From: an uncultured Pseudomonadota bacterium | GTDB taxonomy: Bacteria; Pseudomonadota; Gammaproteobacteria; Burkholderiales; Usitatibacteraceae | Assembly: GCA_946885905.1 (NCBI GenBank) | Contig: CAMPHL010000036.1 | Coordinates: 1 to 11,113 of the forward strand | Direction of reading: 5' to 3' | Length of the DNA: 11,113 nucleotides | Part shown: positions 1 through 11,113 of the stretch, piece after piece | Numbering within the stretch: position 1 is the first letter of the stretch | Layout of the letters: each line of letters opens with the position of its first letter | The notes under the pieces: model-generated | Databases searched by the model: none | Told to the model about the DNA's origin: nothing | What the model saw: only the letters and a program-made list of their open reading frames with translations | Program-made: the position numbers and the translations under genes

Positions 1-685
1 TCAACTTCCGGTAGCGGCGGAAGTTCTCCCGGATCCGGTCGAAGATGACCACCGATTCGTTCACGGAATACCCCAGCACCGCGAGCACCGCCGCCAGCAC
101 CGGGAGCGAGAACTCCCACTGGAAGAAGGCGAAGAAGCCCAGGATGATCACCACGTCGTGCAGGTTCGCGATGATGGTGGCCACCGAGAAGCGCCACTCG
201 AACCGGAACGCGAGGTAGATCATGATGCCGACGCACACCATGAGCAGCGCGAGGCCACCGTCGGCGGCGAGCTCCTTGCCCACCTGGCCGCCCACGAACT
301 CGGCTCGCTTGAGCTGCGCGGCGGAGTCCTGGGCCTGGAGCGCGGCCATCACCGCGTCGGCCTGCTTCTGCATCGCCTCGTTCTGGCTCGCGCCCTGGGC
401 CGTCTTGAGGGGCAGGCGGATCAGCACGTCGCGCGAGGTGCCGAAGCTGGTGACCGAAATGTCGGTGAGGCCGATGTTGTTGAGCGCCTGGCGGATGGCG
501 TCGGGCTTGGCCTCATCCTTGTAGGTCACCTCCATCACCGTCCCGCCGGTGAACTCGATGGAGAAGTGCAGGCCCTTGGTCGCGAGGAAGACGACGGCGA
601 GGACGAAGGTGATCGCCGAGATGACGTTGAACACCTTCGCATGCCGCATGAAGGGGATCGTGCGGCGGATCTTGAAGAATTCCAT
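1..685 (-). CDS. secF: Protein translocase subunit SecF (3' end beyond window)
   Basis: SecF pairs with SecD in the inner membrane and uses the proton-motive force to help the SecYEG/SecA channel export proteins. The first 228 residues are visible and the frame is still open at base 1, so the C-terminal part is missing. Visible features are a first membrane segment at about residues 18-36, the IEFTGGT motif at 43-49 that opens the periplasmic domain, further hydrophobic segments at about 143-160, 168-188 and 192-212, and the signature ending NESVVIFDRIRENFRR (209-224). Asp216 there corresponds by position to the conserved membrane Asp of E. coli SecF. The ATG start lies 2 nt after the secD stop, which implies translational coupling. 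Identification rests on motifs and operon position and is secure. Confidence 0.97.
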   Translation of the reverse strand, partial: MEFFKIRRTIPFMRHAKVFNVISAITFVLAVVFLATKGLHFSIEFTGGTVMEVTYKDEAKPDAIRQALNNIGLTDISVTSFGTSRDVLIRLPLKTAQGASQNEAMQKQADAVMAALQAQDSAAQLKRAEFVGGQVGKELAADGGLALLMVCVGIMIYLAFRFEWRFSVATIIANLHDVVIILGFFAFFQWEFSLPVLAAVLAVLGYSVNESVVIFDRIRENFRRYRKL

Positions 686-687
686 GG

Positions 688-2595
688 CTACACCGTCACT
701 TTCTTGCTGGAGCCGCCCACGGCCTTCTTGTCATGCTCCTTGTGCCACGAGGTGTCCCCGATGGACAGCTTCTGCACCTTCTTGCGTCCGCCGTAGATCA
801 GGTTCACCAGGCCCCTGGAGACCATCACCGCGCTGAAGATCGAGGTGAGGATGCCCAGGCAGTGCACGACGGCGAAGCCGCGCACGGGGCCCGAGCCGAA
901 GGCCAGCAGTGCCACCCCCGCGATGAGGGTGGTCACGTTCGAGTCCACGATGGTACCGAAGGCGCGCTCGTAGCCGGCCTGGATCGCCATCTGCGGCGTC
1001 ATGCCGGAGCGCACCTCCTCGCGCACGCGCTCGTTGATGAGCACGTTGGCGTCGATCGCCATGCCGAGCGTGAGCGCCACGGCGGCGATGCCCGGCAGCG
1101 TGAGGGTGGCCTGCATCATCGACAGCAGCGCCACGAGGAAGAGCAGGTTCGAGGCGAGCGCGATCACGGAGACCAGGCCGAACAGGTGGTAGTACACGAT
1201 CATGAACAAGCCGATCGCGATGAAGCCCCACAGGACCGCCCGGACGCCCTTGTCGATGTTCTCCTGGCCGAGCGAGGGGCCGATGGTGCGCGACTCGATG
1301 ATCTCCATGGGCGCGGCGAGCGCCCCGGCACGCAGCAGCAGCGCGAGGTCCCTCGCCTCCTGCGCCGAGGGCATGCCCGAGATCTGGAAGCGGTTGCCGA
1401 ACTCCTCCTGGATCACGGGCCAGGTGAGCACGACCGTCTGGTTCTTTTCCACCAGCATCATCGCCATGCGCTTCTTCACGTTCTCGCGCGTGGTCTGGCG
1501 CATGATCCGCCCGCCCGTGTCGTCGAGGGACATGTGCACCACCGCCCCGCCGCCGCGATCGGGAGAGTCGAAGCCCGGTTGCGAGTCCTTGATGCGGTCG
1601 CCGGTGATGACCACCGCCTTCTTCACCAGCACCGGGCGGCCGTCCTGGTCGAAGAACTTGTCGGTGCCGAAGGGCGCCGGCTGCTCACGGTACTGCGCGA
1701 AGGCGTCCTGCCCCGGACCGGCCGCGTGCTCTTCCGAGACGAGGCGCACCTCGAGGGTGGCGGTGCGGCCCAGGATCTCCTGGGCGCGGCCCGTGTCCTG
1801 CACGCCCGCCAGCTGCACCACGATGCGGTCGAGGCCCTGCTGCTGCACGATCGGCTCGGCCACGCCCAGCTCGTTCACGCGGTTGCGCAGCGTCTGGATG
1901 TTCTGCTGGAGTGCGAGCTCCTGGTCGCGCTTCACGATCTCGGGCTTGATGGTGGCCACCAGCGCGGATTCGGCGCCCCCGTCCTGTTCGCGCACCACGA
2001 GGTCGGCCATCTCGGCGGAGATGAGCTTGTAGGCGGCCGCGCGCTGGTCGGCCTCGCGGAAGCGCACGTTGATGCGCTCGCCCTCGCGCCCGATGCCGGA
2101 GTAGTAGACCTTCTTGTCGCGCAGCAGGCTCCTGATGTCGCCCAGGTAGCGCTCGACGCTCTTGTTCCTGGCCGCGTTCATGTCGACCTGGAGCAGGAAG
2201 TGCACGCCGCCGCGCAGGTCGAGGCCGAGGTACATGGGCTTCGCCCCCAGGGCGCCCAGCCATTCGGGCGTGTTGGGCACGAGGTTCAATGCCACCACGT
2301 GACCGGGCGGTGCCGCCTTCTGGATCACGTCGCGCGCACGGATCTGCACGTCCTCGTTCGCGAGGCGGTAGCGGATCATGGCTTCCGTGAGCTCGCCCGA
2401 GACCGGGGTCACGTTCGCGTCCTTGAGCGCCGCGTCGAGCTTTTCCTTCAACGCGGCATCGACCTTGACGGCCGCGCGCGAGCCGGTGACCTGGACCGCC
2501 GGCTGCTCGCCGAACAGGTTCGGCGCCGCGTAGATGAGGCTCACGATCAACGCGATCGCGATGATCGCGTACTTCCACATCGGATATCTGTTCAT
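688..2595 (-). CDS. secD: Protein translocase subunit SecD
   Basis: SecD is the large partner of SecF in the RND-like export motor of the inner membrane. The 635-residue product has the expected layout: one N-terminal membrane segment (about 8-25, after MNRYPMWKY), a DLRGGVHFLLQVDM motif (126-139), a long periplasmic region containing LRNRVNELGVAEP (236-248), then five C-terminal membrane segments between about 452 and 600. The GMAIDANVLINERVREE signature (511-527) contains Asp515, the likely equivalent of the proton-relay Asp of E. coli SecD. Length is close to the E. coli protein (about 615). The start at 2595 gives the typical N-terminus. A repeat-derived GGAGAGGG lies upstream of the ATG and may act as the ribosome binding site. 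The gene is intact and lies between yajC and secF. Confidence 0.98.
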   Translation of the reverse strand: MNRYPMWKYAIIAIALIVSLIYAAPNLFGEQPAVQVTGSRAAVKVDAALKEKLDAALKDANVTPVSGELTEAMIRYRLANEDVQIRARDVIQKAAPPGHVVALNLVPNTPEWLGALGAKPMYLGLDLRGGVHFLLQVDMNAARNKSVERYLGDIRSLLRDKKVYYSGIGREGERINVRFREADQRAAAYKLISAEMADLVVREQDGGAESALVATIKPEIVKRDQELALQQNIQTLRNRVNELGVAEPIVQQQGLDRIVVQLAGVQDTGRAQEILGRTATLEVRLVSEEHAAGPGQDAFAQYREQPAPFGTDKFFDQDGRPVLVKKAVVITGDRIKDSQPGFDSPDRGGGAVVHMSLDDTGGRIMRQTTRENVKKRMAMMLVEKNQTVVLTWPVIQEEFGNRFQISGMPSAQEARDLALLLRAGALAAPMEIIESRTIGPSLGQENIDKGVRAVLWGFIAIGLFMIVYYHLFGLVSVIALASNLLFLVALLSMMQATLTLPGIAAVALTLGMAIDANVLINERVREEVRSGMTPQMAIQAGYERAFGTIVDSNVTTLIAGVALLAFGSGPVRGFAVVHCLGILTSIFSAVMVSRGLVNLIYGGRKKVQKLSIGDTSWHKEHDKKAVGGSSKKVTV

Positions 2596-2605
2596 GGGGG
2601 TCTTG

Positions 2606-2640
2606 CCCTCTCCCCAACCCTCTCCCGATGGAAGAGGGAG
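2606..2640. repeat. REP-like short hairpin repeat between yajC and secD
   Basis: On the plus strand this stretch has the form CCCTCTCCCC-AA-CCCTCTCCC-GATG-GAAGAGGGAG. The CCCTCTCCC at 2618-2626 pairs with the purine-rich half at about 2630-2638, giving a stem of about 9 bp with one G-U wobble in the mRNA. The pattern matches, from memory, a family of short intergenic repeats common in proteobacteria. It fills half of the 70-nt gap between yajC and secD, inside the operon. On the coding strand its GGGAGAGGG half lies just upstream of the secD start. Confidence 0.7.
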
Positions 2641-2665
2641 AAAACGCTGGAGACGGTTTCGCTGT

Positions 2666-4815
<2,150 letters not shown>

Positions 4816-4820
4816 TCAAT

Positions 4821-4825
4821 CTCCT
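4821..4825 (-). promoter_or_regulatory. Ribosome binding site fixing the TTG start of the GST gene
   Basis: AGGAG on the minus strand is followed by a 6-nt spacer and then TTG at 4814-4812. No ATG or GTG lies between the site and the conserved [10 protein letters not shown] region, so this Shine-Dalgarno supports the unusual TTG start. Confidence 0.75.
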
Positions 4826-4828
4826 GGG

Positions 4829-4863
4829 AAAAATGGTGTCAGACACCCTCGGTGTCTGACACC
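4829..4863 (-). terminator. Terminator-like hairpin after dadA, built from two palindromic repeats
   Basis: Bases 4851-4863 (GGTGTCTGACACC) and 4835-4847 (GGTGTCAGACACC) are perfect 13-bp inverted arms with a 3-nt loop. On the minus strand the stem is followed by ATTTTTC (4834-4828). The stem begins 2 nt after the dadA stop codon. It has the shape of a rho-independent terminator, yet it also lies immediately before the GST-tgt-sec unit, so it may separate the two units or be only partly effective. Its arms belong to a repeat family (see 4835-4901). Confidence 0.65.
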
Positions 4864-4901
4864 GATCAGAGGTGTCCGACACCGAGGGTGACACCGAGGG
4901 T
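4835..4901. repeat. Cluster of three GGTGTC-N-GACACC palindromes plus a 12-bp tandem repeat
   Basis: Three copies of the 13-mer GGTGTC-N-GACACC lie at 4835-4847 (N = A), 4851-4863 (N = T) and 4871-4883 (N = C). Overlapping the third, the 12-mer GACACCGAGGGT occurs twice in tandem at 4878-4889 and 4890-4901. The third palindrome and the tandem lie inside the 3' end of dadA and encode its last residues (TLGVTLGVGHL). The arrangement suggests a REP/REPIN-like mobile repeat that expanded locally. I see no associated transposase gene in the window. Confidence 0.75.
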
Positions 4902-6140
4902 GAAGCCGTCCAGCGGCACCGCCGGCGGGCGGCCCGCGGCGAGATCCGCCACGATACGCCCGGTCGAGAGCGCCAGCGTGAAGCCGAGGGCGCCGTGGCC
5001 GACGTTGAGCCAGAGGTTCGAGTGGGGCGTGCCACCCACGATCGGTGTGCCGCGCGGCGTGGCCGGCCGCATGCCGCACCAGGGCTTCAATTCGCCGAAG
5101 TCGGTCGCGTGGGGGAACGTGTTCCTTACCTCGTCCACGAGCTGGTCGATGCGCTCGACGTCGATCACCGCGCGCCGGCCCGAGAGGTCGGCCATGCCCG
5201 CCACGCGCAAGTCGTCGCCGATCCGTGCGTACACGACTTTGCGCTTGAAGTCGGTCACGCTGATGCGCGGCGCCCTCGCCTCGTCCGTGATCGGCAGCGA
5301 AAGGCTGTAGCCCTTGAGCGGGTAGATCGGCAGGTGGATGCCCAGCGGCTTCACGAGATTGGGCGCGTTGGCGCCGAGCGCCATCACGTAATGATCGGCC
5401 TCGAGCACGCCGACCCCGGTCTCCACACCCATGAGCTTCCCGCGCCACGGCAACAGGCGCCCGACTTCGGCGCGCAGATGGATGGTGACGGGATTGGGGC
5501 CGGCGGTCATGAGGCGCGCCAGCTCGTTGCAGAACTTGTACGTGTCGCCGACGTCTTCGCTCGGCGTGTGGATCGCGCCCACGATGCGCGAAGCCATGTC
5601 GGCCAGCGCCGGCTCGATCTCGACGCATTCGGGCGGGTCGAGCGCCCGCTGCTCGGCCCCGAGCGTGCGTTGATACTCCATGAGGCGCACCGCCGACTCG
5701 AACGACTCCTTCTGCGAGTGCACCACGAGCTTGCCGTTCTGCACGTAGTCGAAATCGATCGACTGCTCGCGCACGAGCTCGTGCATCAGGTCGCGGCTGT
5801 AGAACGCCAGCCGAAGCAGCCGACGCGTCGTCTCGTCCGCCGTCTTCTGGTTGCACGCGGCGAGGAACTCCATGCACCAGCGCCACTGGTCGGGATCGTT
5901 CTCGGGCCGGAAGCGCAGCGGCGAGTCGCGGCGCAGCAGCCACGGCGGGAGCTTCGGGATGACCGAGGGGCTGGCGAGGGGCGCCACGTAGCTGTACGAG
6001 AGCTGGCCGCCGTTGGCGAAGCTGGTCTCGAGGCCCACGCCGCGGTTGCGCTCGACGATGGTGACCTGGTGGCCGTCGCGCCACAGGTAGTACGCGCAGG
6101 ACAGGCCCACGACGCCGGCGCCCAGGACGATGACTTTCAT
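4866..6140 (-). CDS. dadA: D-amino acid dehydrogenase (FAD-dependent)
   Basis: DadA oxidises D-amino acids (typically D-alanine) to 2-oxo acids and ammonia and passes electrons to the respiratory chain at the inner membrane. The 424-residue product starts with the FAD-binding MKVIVLGAGVVGLSCAYYLW (Gly7-x-Gly9-x2-Gly12), followed by ETSFANGGQLSYSYVAP (38-54), YPLKGYSL (273-280) and the family C-terminal pair GMRPATPRGTPIVGG (356-370) and LWLNVGHGALGFTLA (376-390). I chose ATG 6140: in-frame starts further upstream would add residues encoded by the inverted-repeat element. No clear Shine-Dalgarno precedes it; the 20-nt leader ends in CTCCCCC. Residues 414-424 are encoded by repeats, so the C-terminus differs from the usual tail. 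The usual partner genes (alr/dadX) are absent. Other amino-acid oxidases of the DAO fold are possible, but the overall resemblance favours DadA. Confidence 0.93.
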   Translation of the reverse strand: MKVIVLGAGVVGLSCAYYLWRDGHQVTIVERNRGVGLETSFANGGQLSYSYVAPLASPSVIPKLPPWLLRRDSPLRFRPENDPDQWRWCMEFLAACNQKTADETTRRLLRLAFYSRDLMHELVREQSIDFDYVQNGKLVVHSQKESFESAVRLMEYQRTLGAEQRALDPPECVEIEPALADMASRIVGAIHTPSEDVGDTYKFCNELARLMTAGPNPVTIHLRAEVGRLLPWRGKLMGVETGVGVLEADHYVMALGANAPNLVKPLGIHLPIYPLKGYSLSLPITDEARAPRISVTDFKRKVVYARIGDDLRVAGMADLSGRRAVIDVERIDQLVDEVRNTFPHATDFGELKPWCGMRPATPRGTPIVGGTPHSNLWLNVGHGALGFTLALSTGRIVADLAAGRPPAVPLDGFTLGVTLGVGHL

Positions 6141-6160
6141 GGGGGAGTGATGCTGCGCAA

Positions 6161-6330
6161 AAACCTTTGGAACACGGATGAAACGGATAAAACGGATGAA
6201 CACGGATAAAGCAAAGACGATGGAACTTCGTGCCTTGCGCGTCGGACCCGAACGAATAGTCCACGAACACCCCGTATTGGGTTATCCGTGTTCATCCGTT
6301 TTATCCGTTTCATCCGTGTTCCAAAGGTTT
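6161..6330. repeat. 170-bp palindromic element with perfect 49-bp inverted arms
   Basis: The left arm (6161-6209) and right arm (6282-6330) are exact reverse complements over 49 bp, separated by a 72-bp non-repeated spacer. Each arm contains four ACGGAT words (left arm at 6174, 6183, 6192 and 6202) spaced 9-10 bp apart, and ends outward in AAACCTTTGG / CCAAAGGTTT. I see no target-site duplication and no coding capacity. It lies 20 nt upstream of dadA and 19 nt downstream of the hppA terminator. In RNA it would form a very stable long hairpin on either strand. It resembles a non-autonomous palindromic intergenic repeat. Together with the hppA terminator it accounts for most of the 255-bp gap between dadA and hppA. 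Confidence 0.9.
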
Positions 6331-6349
6331 ACTGCATCCGCCAGCCACC

Positions 6350-6376
6350 AAAGAAAAAGGGCCGCCGAAGCGGCCC
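6350..6376 (-). terminator. Intrinsic terminator of the hppA transcription unit
   Basis: On the minus strand GGGCCGC (6376-6370), the loop TTCG (6369-6366) and GCGGCCC (6365-6359) form a perfect 7-bp G+C-rich stem closed by a UUCG tetraloop, followed directly by TTTTTCTTT (6358-6350). It starts 19 nt after the hppA stop. This is a textbook rho-independent terminator. Confidence 0.93.
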
Positions 6377-6395
6377 TGATTCTCCTACAAAAAGA

Positions 6396-8465
<2,070 letters not shown>

Positions 8466-8506
8466 CTTCTAACTCCCCAGGTTTTGGTGATTGGACTGCG
8501 GATGCT

Positions 8507-9766
8507 TCAGGGCTTCGTCCAGGCCCCTGTCTTCTTGCGCACGGCCGGGTTCTTCAGCCGGACGTACTTCGGCAGCCCGCCCTCGTAGGGCGGGTAGGCT
8601 TCGCCCGCGATCAACGGGGCGAGGTAATTGCGGCACTTCTGCGTGATGTGGAAGCCGTCCGGCGTGATGAAGTCGCGCGGCATCTTCTTCTCGACGTTGG
8701 CCACGTCCTTCAGCTGGGCCACGCCGATCTTCCAGCGGTAGGGCCTGCTCGACACGCGCACGATCGTGGGCATGACGCTGTTCATGCCCTTCACGGCGTA
8801 TTCGACCGCGGCCTTGCCCACCGCATGGGACTGCTCGAGGTCGGCCTTCGAGGCGATGTGCCGCGCCGAGCGCTGCAGGTAGTCGGCCACGGCCCAGTGG
8901 TGCTTGAGGTTCAACTTCCCGCGCACGAGCTCGGCGATGCGCGGGGCCACGCCGCCCAGCTGGCTGTGCCCGAAGGCGTCCTTCAAGCCGCTCTCGGCGA
9001 GGAACTTGCCGTCCTTGCCGTGCAGGCCCTCGGAGACGCCGATCGCGCAATAGCCATGCGCGTCGACGGCGGCCTTCACCCTGGCGAGGAACGCTTCCTC
9101 GTCGAAGGCGATCTCGGGGAAGAGCAGGACATGCGGCGCCGTTCCGGGCGCGGTCTGCGCGAGCGCCGTGGCCGCGGTGATCCAGCCCGCGTGGCGACCC
9201 ATCACCTCGAGGATGAAGACCTTGGTCGAGGTCCTGGCCATCGACTCCACGTCCAGGCCCGCCTCCATCATGGAGACCGCGACGTACTTGGCCACGGAGC
9301 CGAAGCCCGGGCAGCAATCGGTGATCGGCAGGTCGTTGTCCACGGTCTTGGGGATGTGCACCGCGGTGAGCGGATAGCCCAGCCGCTCGGCGAGCTGCGA
9401 GACCTTGAGGCAGGTGTCGGCCGAGTCGTTGCCGCCGTTGAAAAAGAAGTAGCCGATGTCGTGCGCGCGGAAAACCTCGATCAGGCGCTCGTACTCGCGC
9501 GGGTCCTGGTCGAACTTCCTGAGCTTGTAGCGCGCGCTGCCGAAGGCGCCCCCGGGCGTGTGCCTGAGCGCGCGGATCGCCGCGGCGCTTTCCTTGCTGG
9601 TGTCGATCAGCTCCTCGTGGAGGGCGCCCAGGATGCCGTTCCTGCCGGCGTACACCTTGCCTATGTGCTTCCTGTGCTTCCGCGCCGTTTCAATGACGCC
9701 CGCCGCGCTCGCATTGATGACCGCGGTCACTCCACCGGACTGCGCGTAAAACGCGTTTCTCGCCAT
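8507..9766 (-). CDS. pfp: PPi-dependent 6-phosphofructokinase
   Basis: PFP reversibly phosphorylates fructose 6-phosphate with PPi instead of ATP and works in both glycolysis and gluconeogenesis. The 419-residue product has the phosphofructokinase fold: AQSGGVTAVINAS (8-20), GGNDS (111-115), PKTVDNDLP (139-147) and EVMGRHAGW (187-195). Asp114 and Lys140 replace the two glycines that ATP enzymes carry at these sites, the established mark of PPi use. The first acidic residue of the usual GGDD motif is Asn113 here; from memory GGND also occurs in related bacterial PFPs. ATG 9766 gives the family N-terminus (MARNAFYAQSGG); a purine-rich AAAGGA lies almost against it. adk ends 52 nt upstream and hppA starts 41 nt downstream, suggesting co-transcription. 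Confidence 0.96.
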   Translation of the reverse strand: MARNAFYAQSGGVTAVINASAAGVIETARKHRKHIGKVYAGRNGILGALHEELIDTSKESAAAIRALRHTPGGAFGSARYKLRKFDQDPREYERLIEVFRAHDIGYFFFNGGNDSADTCLKVSQLAERLGYPLTAVHIPKTVDNDLPITDCCPGFGSVAKYVAVSMMEAGLDVESMARTSTKVFILEVMGRHAGWITAATALAQTAPGTAPHVLLFPEIAFDEEAFLARVKAAVDAHGYCAIGVSEGLHGKDGKFLAESGLKDAFGHSQLGGVAPRIAELVRGKLNLKHHWAVADYLQRSARHIASKADLEQSHAVGKAAVEYAVKGMNSVMPTIVRVSSRPYRWKIGVAQLKDVANVEKKMPRDFITPDGFHITQKCRNYLAPLIAGEAYPPYEGGLPKYVRLKNPAVRKKTGAWTKP

Positions 9767-9818
9767 TTCCTTTGGTCCCTGCTTCCCTTCCTTGCTCCGC
9801 TTCCCGCTCTTCCCCGCT
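9767..9818 (-). other. Purine-rich adk-pfp intergenic spacer
   Basis: The 52 nt between the adk stop and the pfp start are almost all G and A on the coding strand, with repeated GAAGCGGG-like words. I see no promoter boxes or hairpin here, which favours transcription continuing from adk into pfp. Several GGAAGG/AAAGGA words could serve as a ribosome binding site for pfp. Confidence 0.5.

Positions 9819-11113
<1,295 letters not shown>

Noticed and set aside
4835..4901. CRISPR-like array from the three 13-bp palindromes
   Set aside because: Copies are too short and the intervals (3 and 7 nt) too small for spacers; no cas genes are present.
6141..6203. Longer DadA start adding about 21 residues (MFIRFIRFIR...)
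   Set aside because: Most of these residues are encoded by the inverted-repeat arm, and the FAD motif is expected within the first few residues.
4816..6270. 484-codon minus-strand frame overlapping dadA
   Set aside because: It overlaps dadA in a different frame, is Arg/Ala/Gly-rich with no motifs, and starts in the spacer of the palindromic element.
6161..6330. Insertion sequence or attachment site
   Set aside because: The spacer is only 72 bp with no transposase or integrase coding capacity, and no flanking target duplication is seen. It is treated as a non-autonomous repeat instead.

Overview
This is a high-G+C chromosomal housekeeping segment, most likely from a betaproteobacterium. The evidence is the kdsB-adk pairing, the E. 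coli-like tgt-yajC-secD-secF block, a DadA of proteobacterial type and an Adk with the Gram-negative (zinc-free) LID. KdsB implies a Kdo-containing LPS. No genus can be fixed from the sequence alone. Every gene I can support lies on the minus strand, so transcription runs from right to left. The genes are tightly packed; the largest gene-free gap is about 255 bases.

In transcription order, the right half (11113 to about 6350) holds kdsB (5' end cut by the window edge), adk, pfp (PPi-dependent phosphofructokinase) and hppA (membrane H+-pumping pyrophosphatase). It is closed by a strong intrinsic terminator with a UUCG loop. Intergenic gaps are about 40-52 nt, so this is probably one transcription unit. 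The genes share a theme: KdsB releases PPi, PFP spends PPi in glycolysis or regenerates it, HppA turns PPi into a proton gradient, and Adk recycles the AMP made by PPi-releasing ligases. HppA carries the Lys/Thr signature of the K+-independent H+-PPases.

In the middle is dadA (D-amino acid dehydrogenase), bracketed by repeats. Upstream is a 170-bp element with perfect 49-bp inverted arms. Downstream is a cluster of three GGTGTC-N-GACACC palindromes. That cluster forms a terminator-like hairpin and also encodes the last residues of DadA.

The left half (4814 to 1) is a GST-family gene with a TTG start, then tgt, yajC, secD and secF (3' end cut by the window edge). It is the widespread queuosine/Sec accessory operon, but a glutathione S-transferase gene sits directly upstream of tgt, where queA is often found. 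GST-tgt and tgt-yajC overlap by 4 nt (GTGA and ATGA). A REP-like short repeat lies between yajC and secD.

I see no CRISPR array, defence island, phage gene, transposase, tRNA or rRNA, and no convincing new protein system. What deserves a second look is the PPi gene set, the GST in the queA position, and the three families of intergenic repeat.
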